From assembly GCA_033344735.1 (NCBI GenBank), contig JAWPMW010000001.1, positions 2,114,171 through 2,178,170 on the forward strand: a stretch of DNA of 64,000 bases, in the 5' to 3' direction. Position 1 is the stretch's first letter; every line of letters starts with the position of its first letter. The notes below the pieces were generated by a model. The model was not told where the DNA came from and searched no databases. It was given only the letters and a program-made list of their open reading frames with translations. Shown here piece by piece: positions 53,061 through 64,000 of the stretch. A program made the translations under genes and the position numbers. This stretch comes from Gammaproteobacteria bacterium. GTDB lineage: Bacteria; Pseudomonadota; Gammaproteobacteria; UBA4575.

Positions 53061-53381
53061 TTAAACGAGATTTCTATGTGCGCCTTCTTCGTTATGATGG
53101 TCTTTGATTTTTTCTTTGTGCTTAACAATTTGTCGATCAAGTTTGTCGATTAGGTCGTCAATAGCAACATACATGTCATCTGCTGTTGCATTCGCAAAAA
53201 TTTTATTCCGGCTGACTAGCATAGAAGCTTCAGCTTGGTGGCGAACTTTTTCTACGGATAATACTACGTGTGTATTGATTACGTGATCGAAGTGTCTTTC
53301 TAGACGTTTGAATTTTTCATTAACAAAATTTCGTATTGCGGGAGTAATATCAAGATGGTGACCAGTTAATTCTATTTGCAT
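53061..53381 (-). CDS. hpf: Ribosome hibernation promoting factor (short HPF)
   Basis: A 106-aa protein starting MQIELTGHHLDITPAIRNFV, with basic RNA-binding strands and DDLIDKLDRQIVKHKEKIKDHH. The short form lacks the long-HPF dimerisation domain. It stabilises 100S or inactive 70S ribosomes. Very good RBS (GGAGGGATAA). Adjacent to rpoN as usual. Confidence 0.95.
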   Translation of the reverse strand: MQIELTGHHLDITPAIRNFVNEKFKRLERHFDHVINTHVVLSVEKVRHQAEASMLVSRNKIFANATADDMYVAIDDLIDKLDRQIVKHKEKIKDHHNEEGAHRNLV

Positions 53382-53618
53382 TTATCCCTCCGTGAATTGT
53401 TATTTAATTATTTGTTTCTCAGCTTCTTTATAACCCCCTTCTGCAAGCAATTCCAGTTGCATTTTTTGGGCAGTTATGAACACATATTGAATGTGCTGTT
53501 TTCCATGTTGTAGCTCAATCATAGCGTAACAAGGCGGTCTAATGTGTGGGCAATGTCGATTATTTTGACTGAGTATATGAACGGTACTATCGGCTAAAAA
53601 GGCAGAAAATTTAATAAA

Positions 53619-55076
53619 TTACAGTTGCTTGCGCTCATTCGAAGGAGGGATGGATAAAGCCTCACGATATTTGGCTACCGTGCGACGTGCGACATTGATG
53701 CCTTTTTCGTCAAGCATTTTGGCAATCTTGCTATCACTTAAAGGTTTAGCATTATTCTCTTCTTCAATAAGCTTTTTAATCATGGCGCGGATGGCGGTAG
53801 CAGAACATACCCCTCCATCGGCAGTGCCCACATGACTAGAGAAGAAATATTTAAACTCATAAATACCTCGTGGTGTGTGCATGTATTTGTTTGTCGTTAC
53901 ACGCGAGACGGTTGATTCATGGAGTTCTAGTTCTTCTGCTATATCGCGCAATACTAATGGTTTCATTGCCTCAGGACCATAGTCAAGAAACTTGCGCTGA
54001 TGTTCAATGATAGATATAGCGACGCGCAGCAATGTTTCATTACGGCTGTGCAAACTTTTTATAAACCAGCGTGCTTCTTGAAGCTGTGTGCGCATGTAAT
54101 TATTGTCAGTACTGCTATCTGCGCGCTTAATAAGATTGGCATAAGTATTATTAATACGAAGTTTCGGTGCGATATCAGTATTTAACTCTACCCTCCATGA
54201 GCTGCCACGTTTTACAACAGAAACATCAGGCACTACATATTCTGGGCTACTGCTAGAAATTTGTGCGCCAGGGCGAGGGTTAAGTGACTGAATTAATTCT
54301 ATTGTTGCTTGTAGTTCTGCTTCAGACAAATCCATTCGCCGTTGTATTAACTTTGTATTACGGCTGCCTAAGGCATCAATATAATTTTTTACAACACCGA
54401 TAGCTGATTCTAGGTGTGGTGTATCTGCTCGTAAAGTGCGCAGTTGAATACCTAAGCACTCAGATAGATCTTTTGCACCAGTCCCAATAGGATCTAAAAA
54501 TTGAATTAAATGTAAAACTGCCTCAACTTCATCTAGCTCCAATTCTGGGAATGTTTCAATTAAACCTTGATGGATATTTTCAATGCTGTCTGTCAAGTAA
54601 CCGTCATTATCAATTTCATCAATCAGAGTAATGCCGATGATGCGATCAACGTCAGTAAGATTAATTAAAGAGATTTGTTGAAGCAGGTGCTGTTGAAGTG
54701 AGTTACTAGACCCGCTTTCATTTTCATATACATCACGCGAAGGTTCATGAGGTGTTTCGCTATATACATTAGAAGCTTGGTAAATATCCTCCCAGTTACT
54801 ATCAATTGGTAAATCATCTGAGATCTGTTCTTTTGTAGCAGTAATATCTTGCTCAGCAGAATCATTTGATGATTCATCCTCATTTTTTTCAGTTGTTTCT
54901 TGATTACTCGGCGCAGATTCTTCCTCTCTTTCCAACATAGGGTTGGTTTCGAAAATCTGTTGAATTTCTTGCTGTAGCTCCAAAGAAGAAAGTTGCAGAA
55001 GCTTAATCGCTTGCTGCAATTGAGGCGTCATCGACAGTGATTGGCCGACACGAAGTTGGAGGCTTGGTTTGAGCAT
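53619..55076 (-). CDS. rpoN: RNA polymerase sigma-54 factor
   Basis: A 485-aa sigma-54. N-terminal Gln-rich activator region (LSMTPQLQQAIKLLQLSSLELQQEI), an acidic middle (about 48-95), the core-binding domain, HTH (LRDIAEELELHESTVSRVTTNKYM) and the RpoN box ARRTVAKYREALSIP near the end for -24 recognition. 133 nt downstream of lptB, 237 nt upstream of hpf; the latter gap shows nothing distinct. Confidence 0.97.
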   Translation of the reverse strand: MLKPSLQLRVGQSLSMTPQLQQAIKLLQLSSLELQQEIQQIFETNPMLEREEESAPSNQETTEKNEDESSNDSAEQDITATKEQISDDLPIDSNWEDIYQASNVYSETPHEPSRDVYENESGSSNSLQQHLLQQISLINLTDVDRIIGITLIDEIDNDGYLTDSIENIHQGLIETFPELELDEVEAVLHLIQFLDPIGTGAKDLSECLGIQLRTLRADTPHLESAIGVVKNYIDALGSRNTKLIQRRMDLSEAELQATIELIQSLNPRPGAQISSSSPEYVVPDVSVVKRGSSWRVELNTDIAPKLRINNTYANLIKRADSSTDNNYMRTQLQEARWFIKSLHSRNETLLRVAISIIEHQRKFLDYGPEAMKPLVLRDIAEELELHESTVSRVTTNKYMHTPRGIYEFKYFFSSHVGTADGGVCSATAIRAMIKKLIEEENNAKPLSDSKIAKMLDEKGINVARRTVAKYREALSIPPSNERKQL

Positions 55077-55209
55077 TAATAATTGGCTTAATTATTGCTT
55101 AATTTATGATTGGATAGTTACACAAAAAGATTGTTTTGAGAAGCGTGGCTAGGTGATTAGAGCTAAAGTTAAACCGACCAAGTGTGACTTGCATACGTTT
55201 TGTATATAT

Positions 55210-55944
55210 CTAAAGTTGAAACTCGGAACCTAAATAGACTTCGCGAACTTGTTGATCATTTAATAAATGGTCAGGAGTGCCTTCTGCAATGATTTGACCT
55301 TGATTAAGAATGTATGCACGTGAACATATACCAAGCGTTTCGCGCACATTGTGATCAGTGATTAGTAAGCCAATACCACGCTCCGTCAGCTGTTTTAATA
55401 AGCGTTGAATATCCATAACTGAAATAGGATCTACGCCTGCGAAAGGTTCGTCTAATAAAATGAATTGAGGTTGAATTGCCAAAGCACGTGCGATTTCAAC
55501 ACGTCTACGTTCACCGCCAGATAAACTAAATCCTTTACTGTTTCTAATATGTTCTATTTGCAAGTCTTGTAATAAACGATCACAAATTTCTCGCTGCATT
55601 TGTTTTTGTGCATCTTTTCTTAATTGCAAAACAGCAAGAATATTCTCTTCAACAGTTAGACCACGAAAAACAGAAGCTTCTTGTGGTAAGTATCCGACAC
55701 CTTGTTGTGCACGAGCATGCATCGGCAATTTTGTTAAGTCTTGGTTGTTTAATCCAATGCTACCTGCATCAGACTGAACTAAGCCTACAATCATATAGAA
55801 AGTAGTTGTTTTGCCAGCGCCATTAGGCCCCAGCAAGCCCACGATCTCGCCACTATTTACTTGTATGTTGACGCCTTGAACAACCTGACGTTTTTTATAA
55901 GTTTTAGCGAGTTGCTCGGCCCATAGACGGTTATTTGTCTGCAT
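55210..55944 (-). CDS. lptB: LPS export ABC ATPase LptB
   Basis: A 244-aa ATPase: Walker [18 protein letters not shown], signature [15 protein letters not shown], Walker [14 protein letters not shown], switch His in [11 protein letters not shown]. It drives lipopolysaccharide extraction with LptFG (not in window). The start overlaps lptA by 14 nt; gene order lptC-lptA-lptB-rpoN is the conserved one. Confidence 0.97.
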   Translation of the reverse strand: MQTNNRLWAEQLAKTYKKRQVVQGVNIQVNSGEIVGLLGPNGAGKTTTFYMIVGLVQSDAGSIGLNNQDLTKLPMHARAQQGVGYLPQEASVFRGLTVEENILAVLQLRKDAQKQMQREICDRLLQDLQIEHIRNSKGFSLSGGERRRVEIARALAIQPQFILLDEPFAGVDPISVMDIQRLLKQLTERGIGLLITDHNVRETLGICSRAYILNQGQIIAEGTPDHLLNDQQVREVYLGSEFQL

Positions 55945-56434
55945 TGTCTTTAGATTTGGGTTGGATAGTTATTTCAATGCGGTCTTTTTTGGTTCCAGTG
56001 TCTATTAAACCTTCTTCTGTCAAATAGAGAATGTAGTCACTTCGAATTACATTTCCTGCTTGAGTTATTTTACCGCGCCGGAACAATTCTATTTTTTTCT
56101 CTCCGCCATTGTGAATCATCTCTTCAGATTCCGCATAAACTATATCGCCATCATCTGTAGTTTCTTGATAGGTAGCTAAATCACCAACAGAAATCATTTT
56201 GTCTACCTCATTATTTGATGTATACACAGTAATTATGTCCCCGCGTAAAATAGTAGTACCTTGCACCATCTTGACATCGCCGCGGTAAATACTTACTCCT
56301 GATTTTTCATTTAGCTCTGCTGAATCAGCAGTTATATGAATTGGCTTTTCACTATCATCAGAGCGTGCAATTGCGTTTTGAAGCGCGCATAAAGAGACTA
56401 ATAGAGCGATGAATAAAAATATTTTAGCGTTCAT
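55931..56434 (-). CDS. lptA: LPS transport periplasmic protein LptA
   Basis: The start is taken at 56434 ([17 protein letters not shown] signal peptide, cleavage about AIA); an in-frame ATG 15 nt upstream is possible. The mature part is the OstA beta-jellyroll: [27 protein letters not shown], then [11 protein letters not shown] and [14 protein letters not shown]. It bridges LptC to the outer membrane. It overlaps lptC by 11 nt and lptB by 14 nt. Confidence 0.93.
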   Translation of the reverse strand: MNAKIFLFIALLVSLCALQNAIARSDDSEKPIHITADSAELNEKSGVSIYRGDVKMVQGTTILRGDIITVYTSNNEVDKMISVGDLATYQETTDDGDIVYAESEEMIHNGGEKKIELFRRGKITQAGNVIRSDYILYLTEEGLIDTGTKKDRIEITIQPKSKDNADK

Positions 56435-56984
56435 ATATGCCACGTACATCTTTTAAAAATTTCATTGTTTGAGTGTGCGGATTAAATTCAAACCCAGTGC
56501 CATGCATATTACCTTTGCCGTGAATAATTGTCGCGGGAAGAGTAGTTTTGGCGCTTTGTGTGACATTGTCCAAAGATAGTTGTTCTGTTGTCAGGACTAT
56601 GTTGTTATTGCGTTGGTCCGGCATAGAAACTTTTACATCATCGATTAATATAGTCATATTCTGCTGGTGCAGAATTTCGGCAGAAACTGCTGTTATTACA
56701 ATAGGTGCTTGTTGGTCACGGTACATGGTTATTGTGGGTGAATCCATTAGTGTTTTTTGTTCGCCTACTAGCAATTGCGTGCTTGGTGCTTGAATTATTG
56801 ACTGTGCATTGCCTGAGTCATTAGTGTTTGTCAGTGCAAAGCCTTTAAATTTATGAGTGTAATGTTGTTGCTCAGGACTATTTTGTAATTGGCTGCTATA
56901 GTTTGTTTCAACCGTCATTAAATAACTAGCCGCTACTATTATGATGGAGGCAAGTGATAGTATTATTAATAAAAGTTTAATCAT
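56424..56984 (-). CDS. lptC: LPS transport bitopic protein LptC
   Basis: A 186-aa protein with one N-terminal membrane helix (IKLLLIILSLASIIIVAASY) and a periplasmic jellyroll. The C-terminal family signature GKGNMHGTGFEFNPHTQTM and VRGIYER is present. It receives LPS from LptB2FG and passes it to LptA. 34 nt after kdsC. Confidence 0.93.
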   Translation of the reverse strand: MIKLLLIILSLASIIIVAASYLMTVETNYSSQLQNSPEQQHYTHKFKGFALTNTNDSGNAQSIIQAPSTQLLVGEQKTLMDSPTITMYRDQQAPIVITAVSAEILHQQNMTILIDDVKVSMPDQRNNNIVLTTEQLSLDNVTQSAKTTLPATIIHGKGNMHGTGFEFNPHTQTMKFLKDVRGIYER

Positions 56985-57018
56985 TATGACTGGTTTATTT
57001 GTTTGAATTATCTATCGC

Positions 57019-57552
57019 TTATTGCGTTACATTGTAGTTGAGTGCTTCAGTTAGTAGACCCTTTGAATCAAGAATCAGTTCACATACTTCTCTTACTGCT
57101 CCGTGACCTCCAGTTTTTTCAGTAATATGATCAGCATGAGATTTTACCCATTGGTGGGCGTCTGCTACCGCAAAAGACAGCCCAGCCAGTTGCATCGCAG
57201 GTACATCGATAATGTCATCGCCTACAAATGCGACTTGTTCGACGGGTAAATCATTCTTATTAGTCAACTCAGTGAATGCAGTGCGTTTGTCTATTTGTCC
57301 TTGCAATACATCAGTGATTCCAAGTTCTTTCATACGGACATCAACCGCTTTTGATTCTCTACCTGAAAGAACTGCAACATGAACACCGTAGTGAATTAGC
57401 ATACGTACACCATGGCCATCACGAACATGAAATGATTTTGTTTCTTCACCTAAATGATTAATCCAGATGCGGCCGTCTGTGAACACACCGTCAACATCAA
57501 ATACAACCATTTGTATGCTTGCAGCGGCTTTATTTAAAGCTTGTATTTCCAC
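57019..57552 (-). CDS. kdsC: Kdo-8-phosphate phosphatase
   Basis: A 177-aa HAD type C0 phosphatase, tetrameric in the family, giving Kdo for lipid A core. Motif I VVFDVDGVFTDGRI, motif II VLSGRES, motif III Lys in IDKRTAF, motif IV VAFVGDDIIDVPAM, and the C-terminal GGHGAVREVCE loop. 18 nt after kdsD. Confidence 0.96.
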   Translation of the reverse strand: MEIQALNKAAASIQMVVFDVDGVFTDGRIWINHLGEETKSFHVRDGHGVRMLIHYGVHVAVLSGRESKAVDVRMKELGITDVLQGQIDKRTAFTELTNKNDLPVEQVAFVGDDIIDVPAMQLAGLSFAVADAHQWVKSHADHITEKTGGHGAVREVCELILDSKGLLTEALNYNVTQ

Positions 57553-57570
57553 GTTGATAATTTTAGTTGA

Positions 57571-58551
57571 TTAAATAACTCCAGCGCTAAGTAGATCGTG
57601 CATATTTAGGGCGCCTATAAGTTCGTTGTTACTATTAACTACGGGTATGGAATTAATACGTAGCTTTTGCATTGTATCCAATATTTCTGCAGCTAGTTGG
57701 TCATCGCTTGCCGTGTGGCAATTAGCCGTCATTACATCTTTCATTAGCGTAGAATTTACGTCCATGTTTGTATCAAGTACGCGTCTTAAATCTCCATCGG
57801 TAAAAATGCCAATTAGGAGATTGTTTTGATCTGTGATAGCTGTCATTCCTAGGCCTTTACTAGTCATTTCTAGTAAACCTTGTTTTAAGCTCATGTCTGC
57901 GTGAACAATAGGAATTTCCTCGCCGTGATGCATAATGTCCGCCACTTTAATTAATAGCCGTTTTCCCAATCTGCCAGCTGGGTGAGAGCGAGCAAAATCT
58001 TGTTCGTTGAAGCCGCGCGCGTCTAATAGTGCAATCGCTAAAGCATCTCCCATAGCCAACATGGCGATAGTGCTCGTAGTGGGTGCAAGCCCTAAAGGGC
58101 AAGCTTCATGTTTTACAGATACATCAAGATTAACATTGGCATTTTTAGCCAACTGAGATTGTTTGTTGCCGGTTAAGGTAATCAAAGGTATGCCAAGTCT
58201 TTTCAAGGGCGGTAATAGTGATAATAATTCTTCAGACTGACCTGAGTTAGATAACAAGATGGCAACATCGTGTTTATCAATCATTCCTAAGTCGCCATGA
58301 CTAGCCTCTGCAGCACTAACAAAAAATGCAGGACTGCCTGTACTTGCAAGAGTCGCTGCAATTTTACGACCAATGTGTCCTGACTTGCCTATCCCAAGAA
58401 CAACGATGCGGCCTGCTGGATTGAGTAAATGGTTGCATGCGCTAATAAACTGATTGTCAATACGCTCGGATATTTCAAGCACGGCATTAGCTTCTTCTTT
58501 GATGACTGCCCGCGCTAGTTCAATTGCTTGTTTGGTATCTAGTTCCACCAT
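57571..58551 (-). CDS. kdsD: Arabinose-5-phosphate isomerase
   Basis: A 326-aa enzyme making arabinose-5-P from ribulose-5-P for Kdo synthesis. SIS domain (GRIVVLGIGKSGHIGRKIAATLASTG-type strand, EASHGDLGMI, SNSGQSEELL) followed by two CBS domains (LLIGIFTDGDLRRVL, NSIPVVNSNNELIGAL). 3 nt after the exchanger gene yrbG. Confidence 0.96.
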   Translation of the reverse strand: MVELDTKQAIELARAVIKEEANAVLEISERIDNQFISACNHLLNPAGRIVVLGIGKSGHIGRKIAATLASTGSPAFFVSAAEASHGDLGMIDKHDVAILLSNSGQSEELLSLLPPLKRLGIPLITLTGNKQSQLAKNANVNLDVSVKHEACPLGLAPTTSTIAMLAMGDALAIALLDARGFNEQDFARSHPAGRLGKRLLIKVADIMHHGEEIPIVHADMSLKQGLLEMTSKGLGMTAITDQNNLLIGIFTDGDLRRVLDTNMDVNSTLMKDVMTANCHTASDDQLAAEILDTMQKLRINSIPVVNSNNELIGALNMHDLLSAGVI

Positions 58552-58554
58552 GAT

Positions 58555-59499
58555 TTAATGCTGTACGCTCTGAATATATAAAGTTATTTGAAAGCCGATA
58601 AAACAAAGTAGCAATAAAATACCACTAAAATGATGCATGCCTTTACCTCTATAGGTGAAATACGCTAACCCAAGTAGGAATATAGTCAGTCCTAGCATAA
58701 TAGGGAAATCGCGCGCTAGTACTTCGCCTGGGATGGAGTAAGCATTAATAAATCCAGGCACACTAATAACACCTAAAGTATTAAATATATTTGATCCAAG
58801 CACATTACCAATAGCAAGATCAGTATGATGTTTTAGAGCACCCGTCACTGAGGCGGCTAGTTCAGGCAGGCTTGTGCCTATAGCTACAATAGTCAAGCCG
58901 ATGACTAAATCCGAAATGCCGAATAATTGTGCGAGTTTCACGCTTGATGAAACTAAGATATTTGAGCTAATGAGTAATAATACTAAGCCTGCTACGGTCC
59001 AGAATAAACACATGGCTACAGAGCAATCGTGGGTATCGTCTTTTTGTTCTAAGTTGGTTGATGTCGTTGCAAGGTAACCGATTACAATCACTAGCGCAGT
59101 AAGTAAAATGGCCGCGTCAGTGAGAGAAAGGAGTAAGTCTGATAGTAGGAACCAAGCCAGACCCATCGCAGCAAAAAGCAGTGGGAACTCTCGCCGCAGA
59201 GTTTTGCGTGCTACTAATACAGGCGTCAGAAAAGCGGTAACACCTAGAATTAGTGCAATATTGGCAATATTTGAACCAACTGCGTTACCAATGGCTAAAC
59301 CACTATTTCCTTGCCATGCGGATACGCCAGATATAAGTAGCTCGGGTGCAGAAGTGCCAAAGCCTATAATGACAACACCAATGACCAAAGGGGAAACATT
59401 AAGATATTTTGCTAAGCCTACTGCGCCTATAACGAAGCGATCTGCGCTCCAGATAAGTAATGCAAACCCAATTAACAGGCCAATGATAATAGTTGTCAT
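58555..59499 (-). CDS. yrbG: Sodium/calcium exchanger family protein (YrbG)
   Basis: A 314-aa ten-helix CaCA antiporter with the two inverted alpha repeats: GFGTSAPELLISGVSA with GNAVGSNIANIALILG, and AIGTSLPELAASVTGA with GNVLGSNIFNTLGVI. yrbG adjoins kdsD in many gammaproteobacteria. The physiological ion here is unproven. Divergent from the mla operon. Confidence 0.94.
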   Translation of the reverse strand: MTTIIIGLLIGFALLIWSADRFVIGAVGLAKYLNVSPLVIGVVIIGFGTSAPELLISGVSAWQGNSGLAIGNAVGSNIANIALILGVTAFLTPVLVARKTLRREFPLLFAAMGLAWFLLSDLLLSLTDAAILLTALVIVIGYLATTSTNLEQKDDTHDCSVAMCLFWTVAGLVLLLISSNILVSSSVKLAQLFGISDLVIGLTIVAIGTSLPELAASVTGALKHHTDLAIGNVLGSNIFNTLGVISVPGFINAYSIPGEVLARDFPIMLGLTIFLLGLAYFTYRGKGMHHFSGILLLLCFIGFQITLYIQSVQH

Positions 59500-59639
59500 A
59501 TGTGTATTAGTTTAGAAAGCAGCGATTATACATGTTTTAATTTTGGCTCATTTTTAAATTGACTCATTTGTTGATTGATAATTACCCATATTCACTATTG
59601 CTAATAGACCACGTATGATTGCGATTTGAAAAAATACAC

Positions 59640-60464
59640 ATGACTGATAATTCCGAATATATAGGCTCTGAGCCGCTAGTCGAAATACGCGACATGTATT
59701 TCTCGCGTGGTCCAAATCAAATATTTAAAGGGTTGAGTCTAGACATCCGTCGCGGGCAAGTGACAGGGTTTATGGGGCCTAGCGGTACCGGTAAAACGAC
59801 TTTACTTAAGTTAATAGGTGGTCAACTTAAGCCTCAAGAAGGGAAAGTTTTTATACAGGGCCAAGATGTGAACGCGATTAGCCGGGCGTCTTTATTTGAA
59901 CTGCGTAAGCGCATGGGGATGTTATTTCAAAGTGGCGCACTGCTTACAGACATCAATGTATTTGAAAATGTAGCCTTTCCACTGCGTGAACATACCAAGT
60001 TGCCTGAGCAAATAATCCGTGATCTAGTCCTGATGAAATTAGAAGCAGTAGGACTGCGAGGTGCACGCAAGCTTATGCCTAGTCAGTTGTCCGGAGGGAT
60101 GGCACGCCGAGTCGCTCTTGCACGCGCTATCGTGCTTGATCCTATGATGATTATGTATGACGAGCCATTTACTGGATTGGACCCTATTACAAAAGGCACC
60201 ATTGTTACGTTAATTAAGCAATTAAATAATGTATTAGGCTTGACCAGTATCATTGTTTCTCATGATGTTGAAGAAACCTTGTCAATTGCTGACTATATAT
60301 ACGTCATTTCCGATGGTGAAATTATTGAATCAGGCACGCCAGCAAGCTTAAGAAAAAGTAGCTCTGAATGGGTGCAACAATTTTTAAATGGTTACCCCGA
60401 TGGGCCAGCGCCATTTCACTATCCAGCGCCAGAATATATCCAAGATTTATTGGTGGGTAGGTAA
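59640..60464 (+). CDS. mlaF: Phospholipid trafficking ATPase MlaF
   Basis: A 274-aa ABC ATPase. The start is taken at the ATG at 59640 rather than the in-frame TTG 21 nt earlier. Walker [16 protein letters not shown], signature [15 protein letters not shown], Walker [14 protein letters not shown]. With MlaEDB it moves phospholipid between the inner membrane and periplasmic MlaC. First gene of a tight operon: MlaE starts 2 nt after its stop. Confidence 0.96.
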   Translation: MTDNSEYIGSEPLVEIRDMYFSRGPNQIFKGLSLDIRRGQVTGFMGPSGTGKTTLLKLIGGQLKPQEGKVFIQGQDVNAISRASLFELRKRMGMLFQSGALLTDINVFENVAFPLREHTKLPEQIIRDLVLMKLEAVGLRGARKLMPSQLSGGMARRVALARAIVLDPMMIMYDEPFTGLDPITKGTIVTLIKQLNNVLGLTSIIVSHDVEETLSIADYIYVISDGEIIESGTPASLRKSSSEWVQQFLNGYPDGPAPFHYPAPEYIQDLLVGR

Positions 60465-60466
60465 GC

Positions 60467-61249
60467 GTGCTGGATTGGTTGCAAAATTTAGGCAAAAAAG
60501 GGCTACATGTATTTGAGTCAATGGGTCGCGCAACCTTATTCTTTATAGGGGTAATAGAGGGGCTAGGAGTCGCAATAATAAGGTTCCGTCTGACATTGCG
60601 TGAAATATACTCGGTTGGAGTGCTGTCATTAGTCATCATTGCTGTGTCTGGCCTATTTGTCGGTATGGTGCTTGGTCTTCAGGGTTATGTGAATTTCGCA
60701 AAATTTAACGCTGAAGAGTCGTTAGGCATTTTTGTCGCATTATCTTTAGTGCGTGAGCTTGGACCTGTGGTTACCGGTCTTTTATATGCTGGGCGAGCTG
60801 GATCTGCATTAACTGCGGAAATCGGCTTAATGAAAACTACCGAACAATTAGCCTCAATGGAAATGATGGCTGTAGACCCGATTCGTAGAATCATTGCACC
60901 AAGGTTTTTGGCGGGTATTATTTCCATGCCATTATTAGCGGCGATATTCAGTGCTGTCGGTGTTATGGGAGGGTATTTTGTTGGCGTTGGCTTATTAGGA
61001 GTGGATTCAGGTTCTTATTGGTCACAAATGCAAGCCAATGTAGATTTTTCAGGTGACATTGTTAACGGCGTTATTAAGAGTATTGTGTTTGGGATTGCCT
61101 GTAACTGGATTGCTTTATATGAAGGTTATGATGCTATACCCACGGCTGAGGGAGTTAGCCGAGCGACTACAAAAACGGTAGTACGTTCTGCACTTGCAGT
61201 ATTGGCGCTTGATTTTATTCTAACGGCATTGATGTTTAGTGACATATAA
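60467..61249 (+). CDS. mlaE: Phospholipid ABC permease MlaE
   Basis: A 260-aa permease beginning with GTG. Typical blocks: [50 protein letters not shown] and [19 protein letters not shown]. The helices build the MlaFEDB channel. 18 nt before mlaD. Confidence 0.96.
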   Translation: MLDWLQNLGKKGLHVFESMGRATLFFIGVIEGLGVAIIRFRLTLREIYSVGVLSLVIIAVSGLFVGMVLGLQGYVNFAKFNAEESLGIFVALSLVRELGPVVTGLLYAGRAGSALTAEIGLMKTTEQLASMEMMAVDPIRRIIAPRFLAGIISMPLLAAIFSAVGVMGGYFVGVGLLGVDSGSYWSQMQANVDFSGDIVNGVIKSIVFGIACNWIALYEGYDAIPTAEGVSRATTKTVVRSALAVLALDFILTALMFSDI

Positions 61250-61267
61250 AATTTTGAGAGACAGCTT

Positions 61268-61726
61268 ATGACAACAAGGTTTATGGAAATTGCAGTAGGA
61301 ATATTTGTAGTGATCGGTGGAGCTGCATTATTTATGTTGGCAATGAATGTAAGTAACTTTGGTACTGGTTCTTCTAAGGAAGGCTACTATCTAACTGCAT
61401 ATTTCGAGAATATTGGTGGCTTAAAAGTACGTTCCGCGATTACTGTCTCAGGTGTTCGTGTGGGTCAGGTAAGCGGTATTGTGTTTGACCCAGAGAGACT
61501 TCAAGCTAAGGTGACATTGCGCGTTGACCAAAATCATGATTATTTTACCTCTGATACTGCGGCTAGTATTTATACCGCAGGTTTATTAGGGGAACAGTAT
61601 ATAGCCTTGGAACCTGGAGCAGAAGATGACACTCTTAGTGATGGGGATGAAATTGAATTTACCCAGTCAGCTGTGGTTTTAGAGGAAATAATAAGTAAAT
61701 TTATATCTAATGCTGGATCTAGCTAA
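61268..61726 (+). CDS. mlaD: MlaD MCE-domain protein
   Basis: A 152-aa protein with one N-terminal helix (EIAVGIFVVIGGAALFML) and one MCE domain (YYLTAYFENIGGLKVRSAITVSGVRVGQVSGI, GLLGEQYIALEPG). It forms the periplasmic hexameric ring of the Mla complex. Shorter than E. coli MlaD (183 aa) at the C-terminus. Confidence 0.95.
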   Translation: MTTRFMEIAVGIFVVIGGAALFMLAMNVSNFGTGSSKEGYYLTAYFENIGGLKVRSAITVSGVRVGQVSGIVFDPERLQAKVTLRVDQNHDYFTSDTAASIYTAGLLGEQYIALEPGAEDDTLSDGDEIEFTQSAVVLEEIISKFISNAGSS

Positions 61727-61742
61727 GTCTTAAGGAAAACTA

Positions 61743-62342
61743 ATGAATAAATTAATTACAATTTTAATACTAGCCATTTTTGGTTCGAATGCATGGGTTG
61801 GTGCAGAAGAACTTACACCTGAGCAAATTGTTGAGCAAACATCGACTGAGTTATTGCAAATAATTAATGAGCAATCTGAAAGAATTAAAAATGAAGAAGG
61901 TTATGTAAATAGTGTAATCAATGAATTGATATTGCCGGTTATAGATTTGCAGTCTATGGGTAAGCTAATTTTAGGGAAACACTGGAAAACCGCCAGCGAT
62001 GAACAAAGATCGCAATTTATAGAGCAATTCAAGTCAATGCTGATTCGAACATATGCTAAATCGGTCGCTGACTTTGGTCATGCAAAAGTTACTGTATTTC
62101 CTCCTAAAGGTGAACAAAAAGGTAAGCGGCATCGTGTCAAATCCCATTTAGATATTGGCAGTGGAACACCATTACAAGTTGATTACGTGTTTCGCAGAAA
62201 AGATGATTCCTGGAAAGTGTTTGATCTCGTGGTTGATGGATTGAGTTTAATTAAAAACTTCCGTACTAGTTTTTCACAAGAAATTAGTGAGACATCACTA
62301 GATGCATTGATTAAGCGTTTAGAGTCAACTAATGCAGGTTAG
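61743..62342 (+). CDS. mlaC: Periplasmic phospholipid-binding protein MlaC
   Basis: A 199-aa protein with signal peptide (NKLITILILAIFGSNAWVG, cleavage about GA-E), followed by the MlaC/Ttg2 domain: ILPVIDLQSMGKLILGKHWKTAS, QFIEQFKSMLIRTYAKSV, VDYVFRRKDDSWKVFDLVVDG. It shuttles lipid between MlaA and MlaFEDB. RBS TAAGGAAAAC. Confidence 0.95.
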   Translation: MNKLITILILAIFGSNAWVGAEELTPEQIVEQTSTELLQIINEQSERIKNEEGYVNSVINELILPVIDLQSMGKLILGKHWKTASDEQRSQFIEQFKSMLIRTYAKSVADFGHAKVTVFPPKGEQKGKRHRVKSHLDIGSGTPLQVDYVFRRKDDSWKVFDLVVDGLSLIKNFRTSFSQEISETSLDALIKRLESTNAG

Positions 62343-62360
62343 TTTAATAAGCTTTTTTCT

Positions 62361-62666
62361 ATGAATGAACTGCAAAGCTTAGGTGAAGGAAATTTTAGAG
62401 TCAGTAGCAATCTGACCACTGTGACAGTGCCTGAGTTATGGACGCAGTCTAAGAAGTTATTCCCACCAACGGAAGCCTCATCAATTAGTATAGATGTTAG
62501 TAATGTTGCGCAAGTAGATAGTGGGGGTTTAGCTTTATTAGTTGCTTGGGCGCGTTGGGCAAACTTCAGAGATAAAAAGTTTTCACTAAAAGGTGTGACC
62601 GAGCAACTCTCAGTGCTTATTGAAAATAATCAATTAGAAAAGCTGTTTTATTCTTCCTTCAGGTAA
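62361..62666 (+). CDS. mlaB: STAS-domain protein MlaB
   Basis: A 101-aa STAS domain with SIDVSNVAQVDSGGLALLVAW (conserved Ser/Thr region) and a C-terminal helix. It binds MlaF and stabilises the complex. The ibaG/bolA gene that follows mlaB in E. coli is absent; murA begins 68 nt downstream. Confidence 0.92.
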   Translation: MNELQSLGEGNFRVSSNLTTVTVPELWTQSKKLFPPTEASSISIDVSNVAQVDSGGLALLVAWARWANFRDKKFSLKGVTEQLSVLIENNQLEKLFYSSFR

Positions 62667-62704
62667 GATAATTCTTCTATTTCTCTTTCAGCGTTGTAAG
62701 CTAG

Positions 62705-63994
<1,290 letters not shown>

Positions 63995-64000
63995 CAAATA

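Overview
This window looks like chromosomal sequence from an AT-rich gammaproteobacterium, probably aquatic and aerobic. The assignment rests on gene content and order: a fabA whose active-site residues fall at the E. coli positions, class Ia nrdAB, metG next to nth with Rnf-type ferredoxin remains between them, and the long envelope/PTS block lptCAB-rpoN-hpf-ptsN-hprK-rapZ-PTS beside mlaFEDCB-murA. HprK together with HPr Ser46 argues against an enteric organism. I cannot name a genus. No tRNA, rRNA, CRISPR array, insertion sequence or prophage was seen. Almost all of the window is densely packed host genes.

Layout. 1-6.3 kb: 5' end of tatD, trhO, pepN, a VPLPA-type PEP-CTERM exported protein and an AbgT-family transporter. 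6.4-9.3 kb: fabA and a MerR/B12-like regulator that has lost its cobalamin-ligand residues, divergent from a strongly expressed AlkB-like membrane di-iron oxygenase with its own promoter, strong RBS and terminator. 9.5-20 kb: accessory genes, including an unknown protein, a membrane-anchored protein with four H-S/T-G-Y/F repeats, dinB, a molybdopterin oxidoreductase coupled to a FAD/ferredoxin reductase, GumN-like and SH3 envelope proteins, and several small conserved unknowns. 20-24.7 kb: nrdA and nrdB with a terminator, and an upstream region carrying tandem NrdR-like boxes and DnaA boxes. 24.8-33.3 kb: an Atm1-type ABC exporter with a LexA-protease-like partner, two mini membrane ORFs, rhodanese, a NarL/NarX-like two-component pair, a cysteine-free IscA-like protein, an isolated cobB and rimO. 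33.3-35.4 kb: a 1 kb gene-poor stretch with an orphan terminator and a tiny ribbon-helix-helix repressor with promoter and palindrome, then NAD-type isocitrate dehydrogenase.

35.4-39.8 kb is the most distinctive region: a ribosomally made, post-translationally modified copper-binding peptide locus of the HvfABCE/bufferin type. Its precursor has ten EGKCG repeats. It is followed by a terminator, then a membrane-anchored FMN glutamate-synthase-like protein, DoxX, the DUF692 multinuclear iron oxidase and its DUF2063 partner. The oxidoreductase inside the locus is unusual.

40-46.7 kb: nth, a four-cluster polyferredoxin that looks like RnfB joined to the RnfC ferredoxin tail, metG, mrp, a LEA-type lipoprotein, dcd, a HAD protein with its nucleophile changed to Asn, and a small conserved protein. 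46.7-64 kb: mgtE, a regulatory PTS with no sugar permease (EI, HPr, EIIA-Man, RapZ, HprK, PtsN), hpf, rpoN, LPS transport (lptBAC), Kdo synthesis (kdsC, kdsD), a Na/Ca exchanger, the phospholipid-trafficking mla operon and murA.
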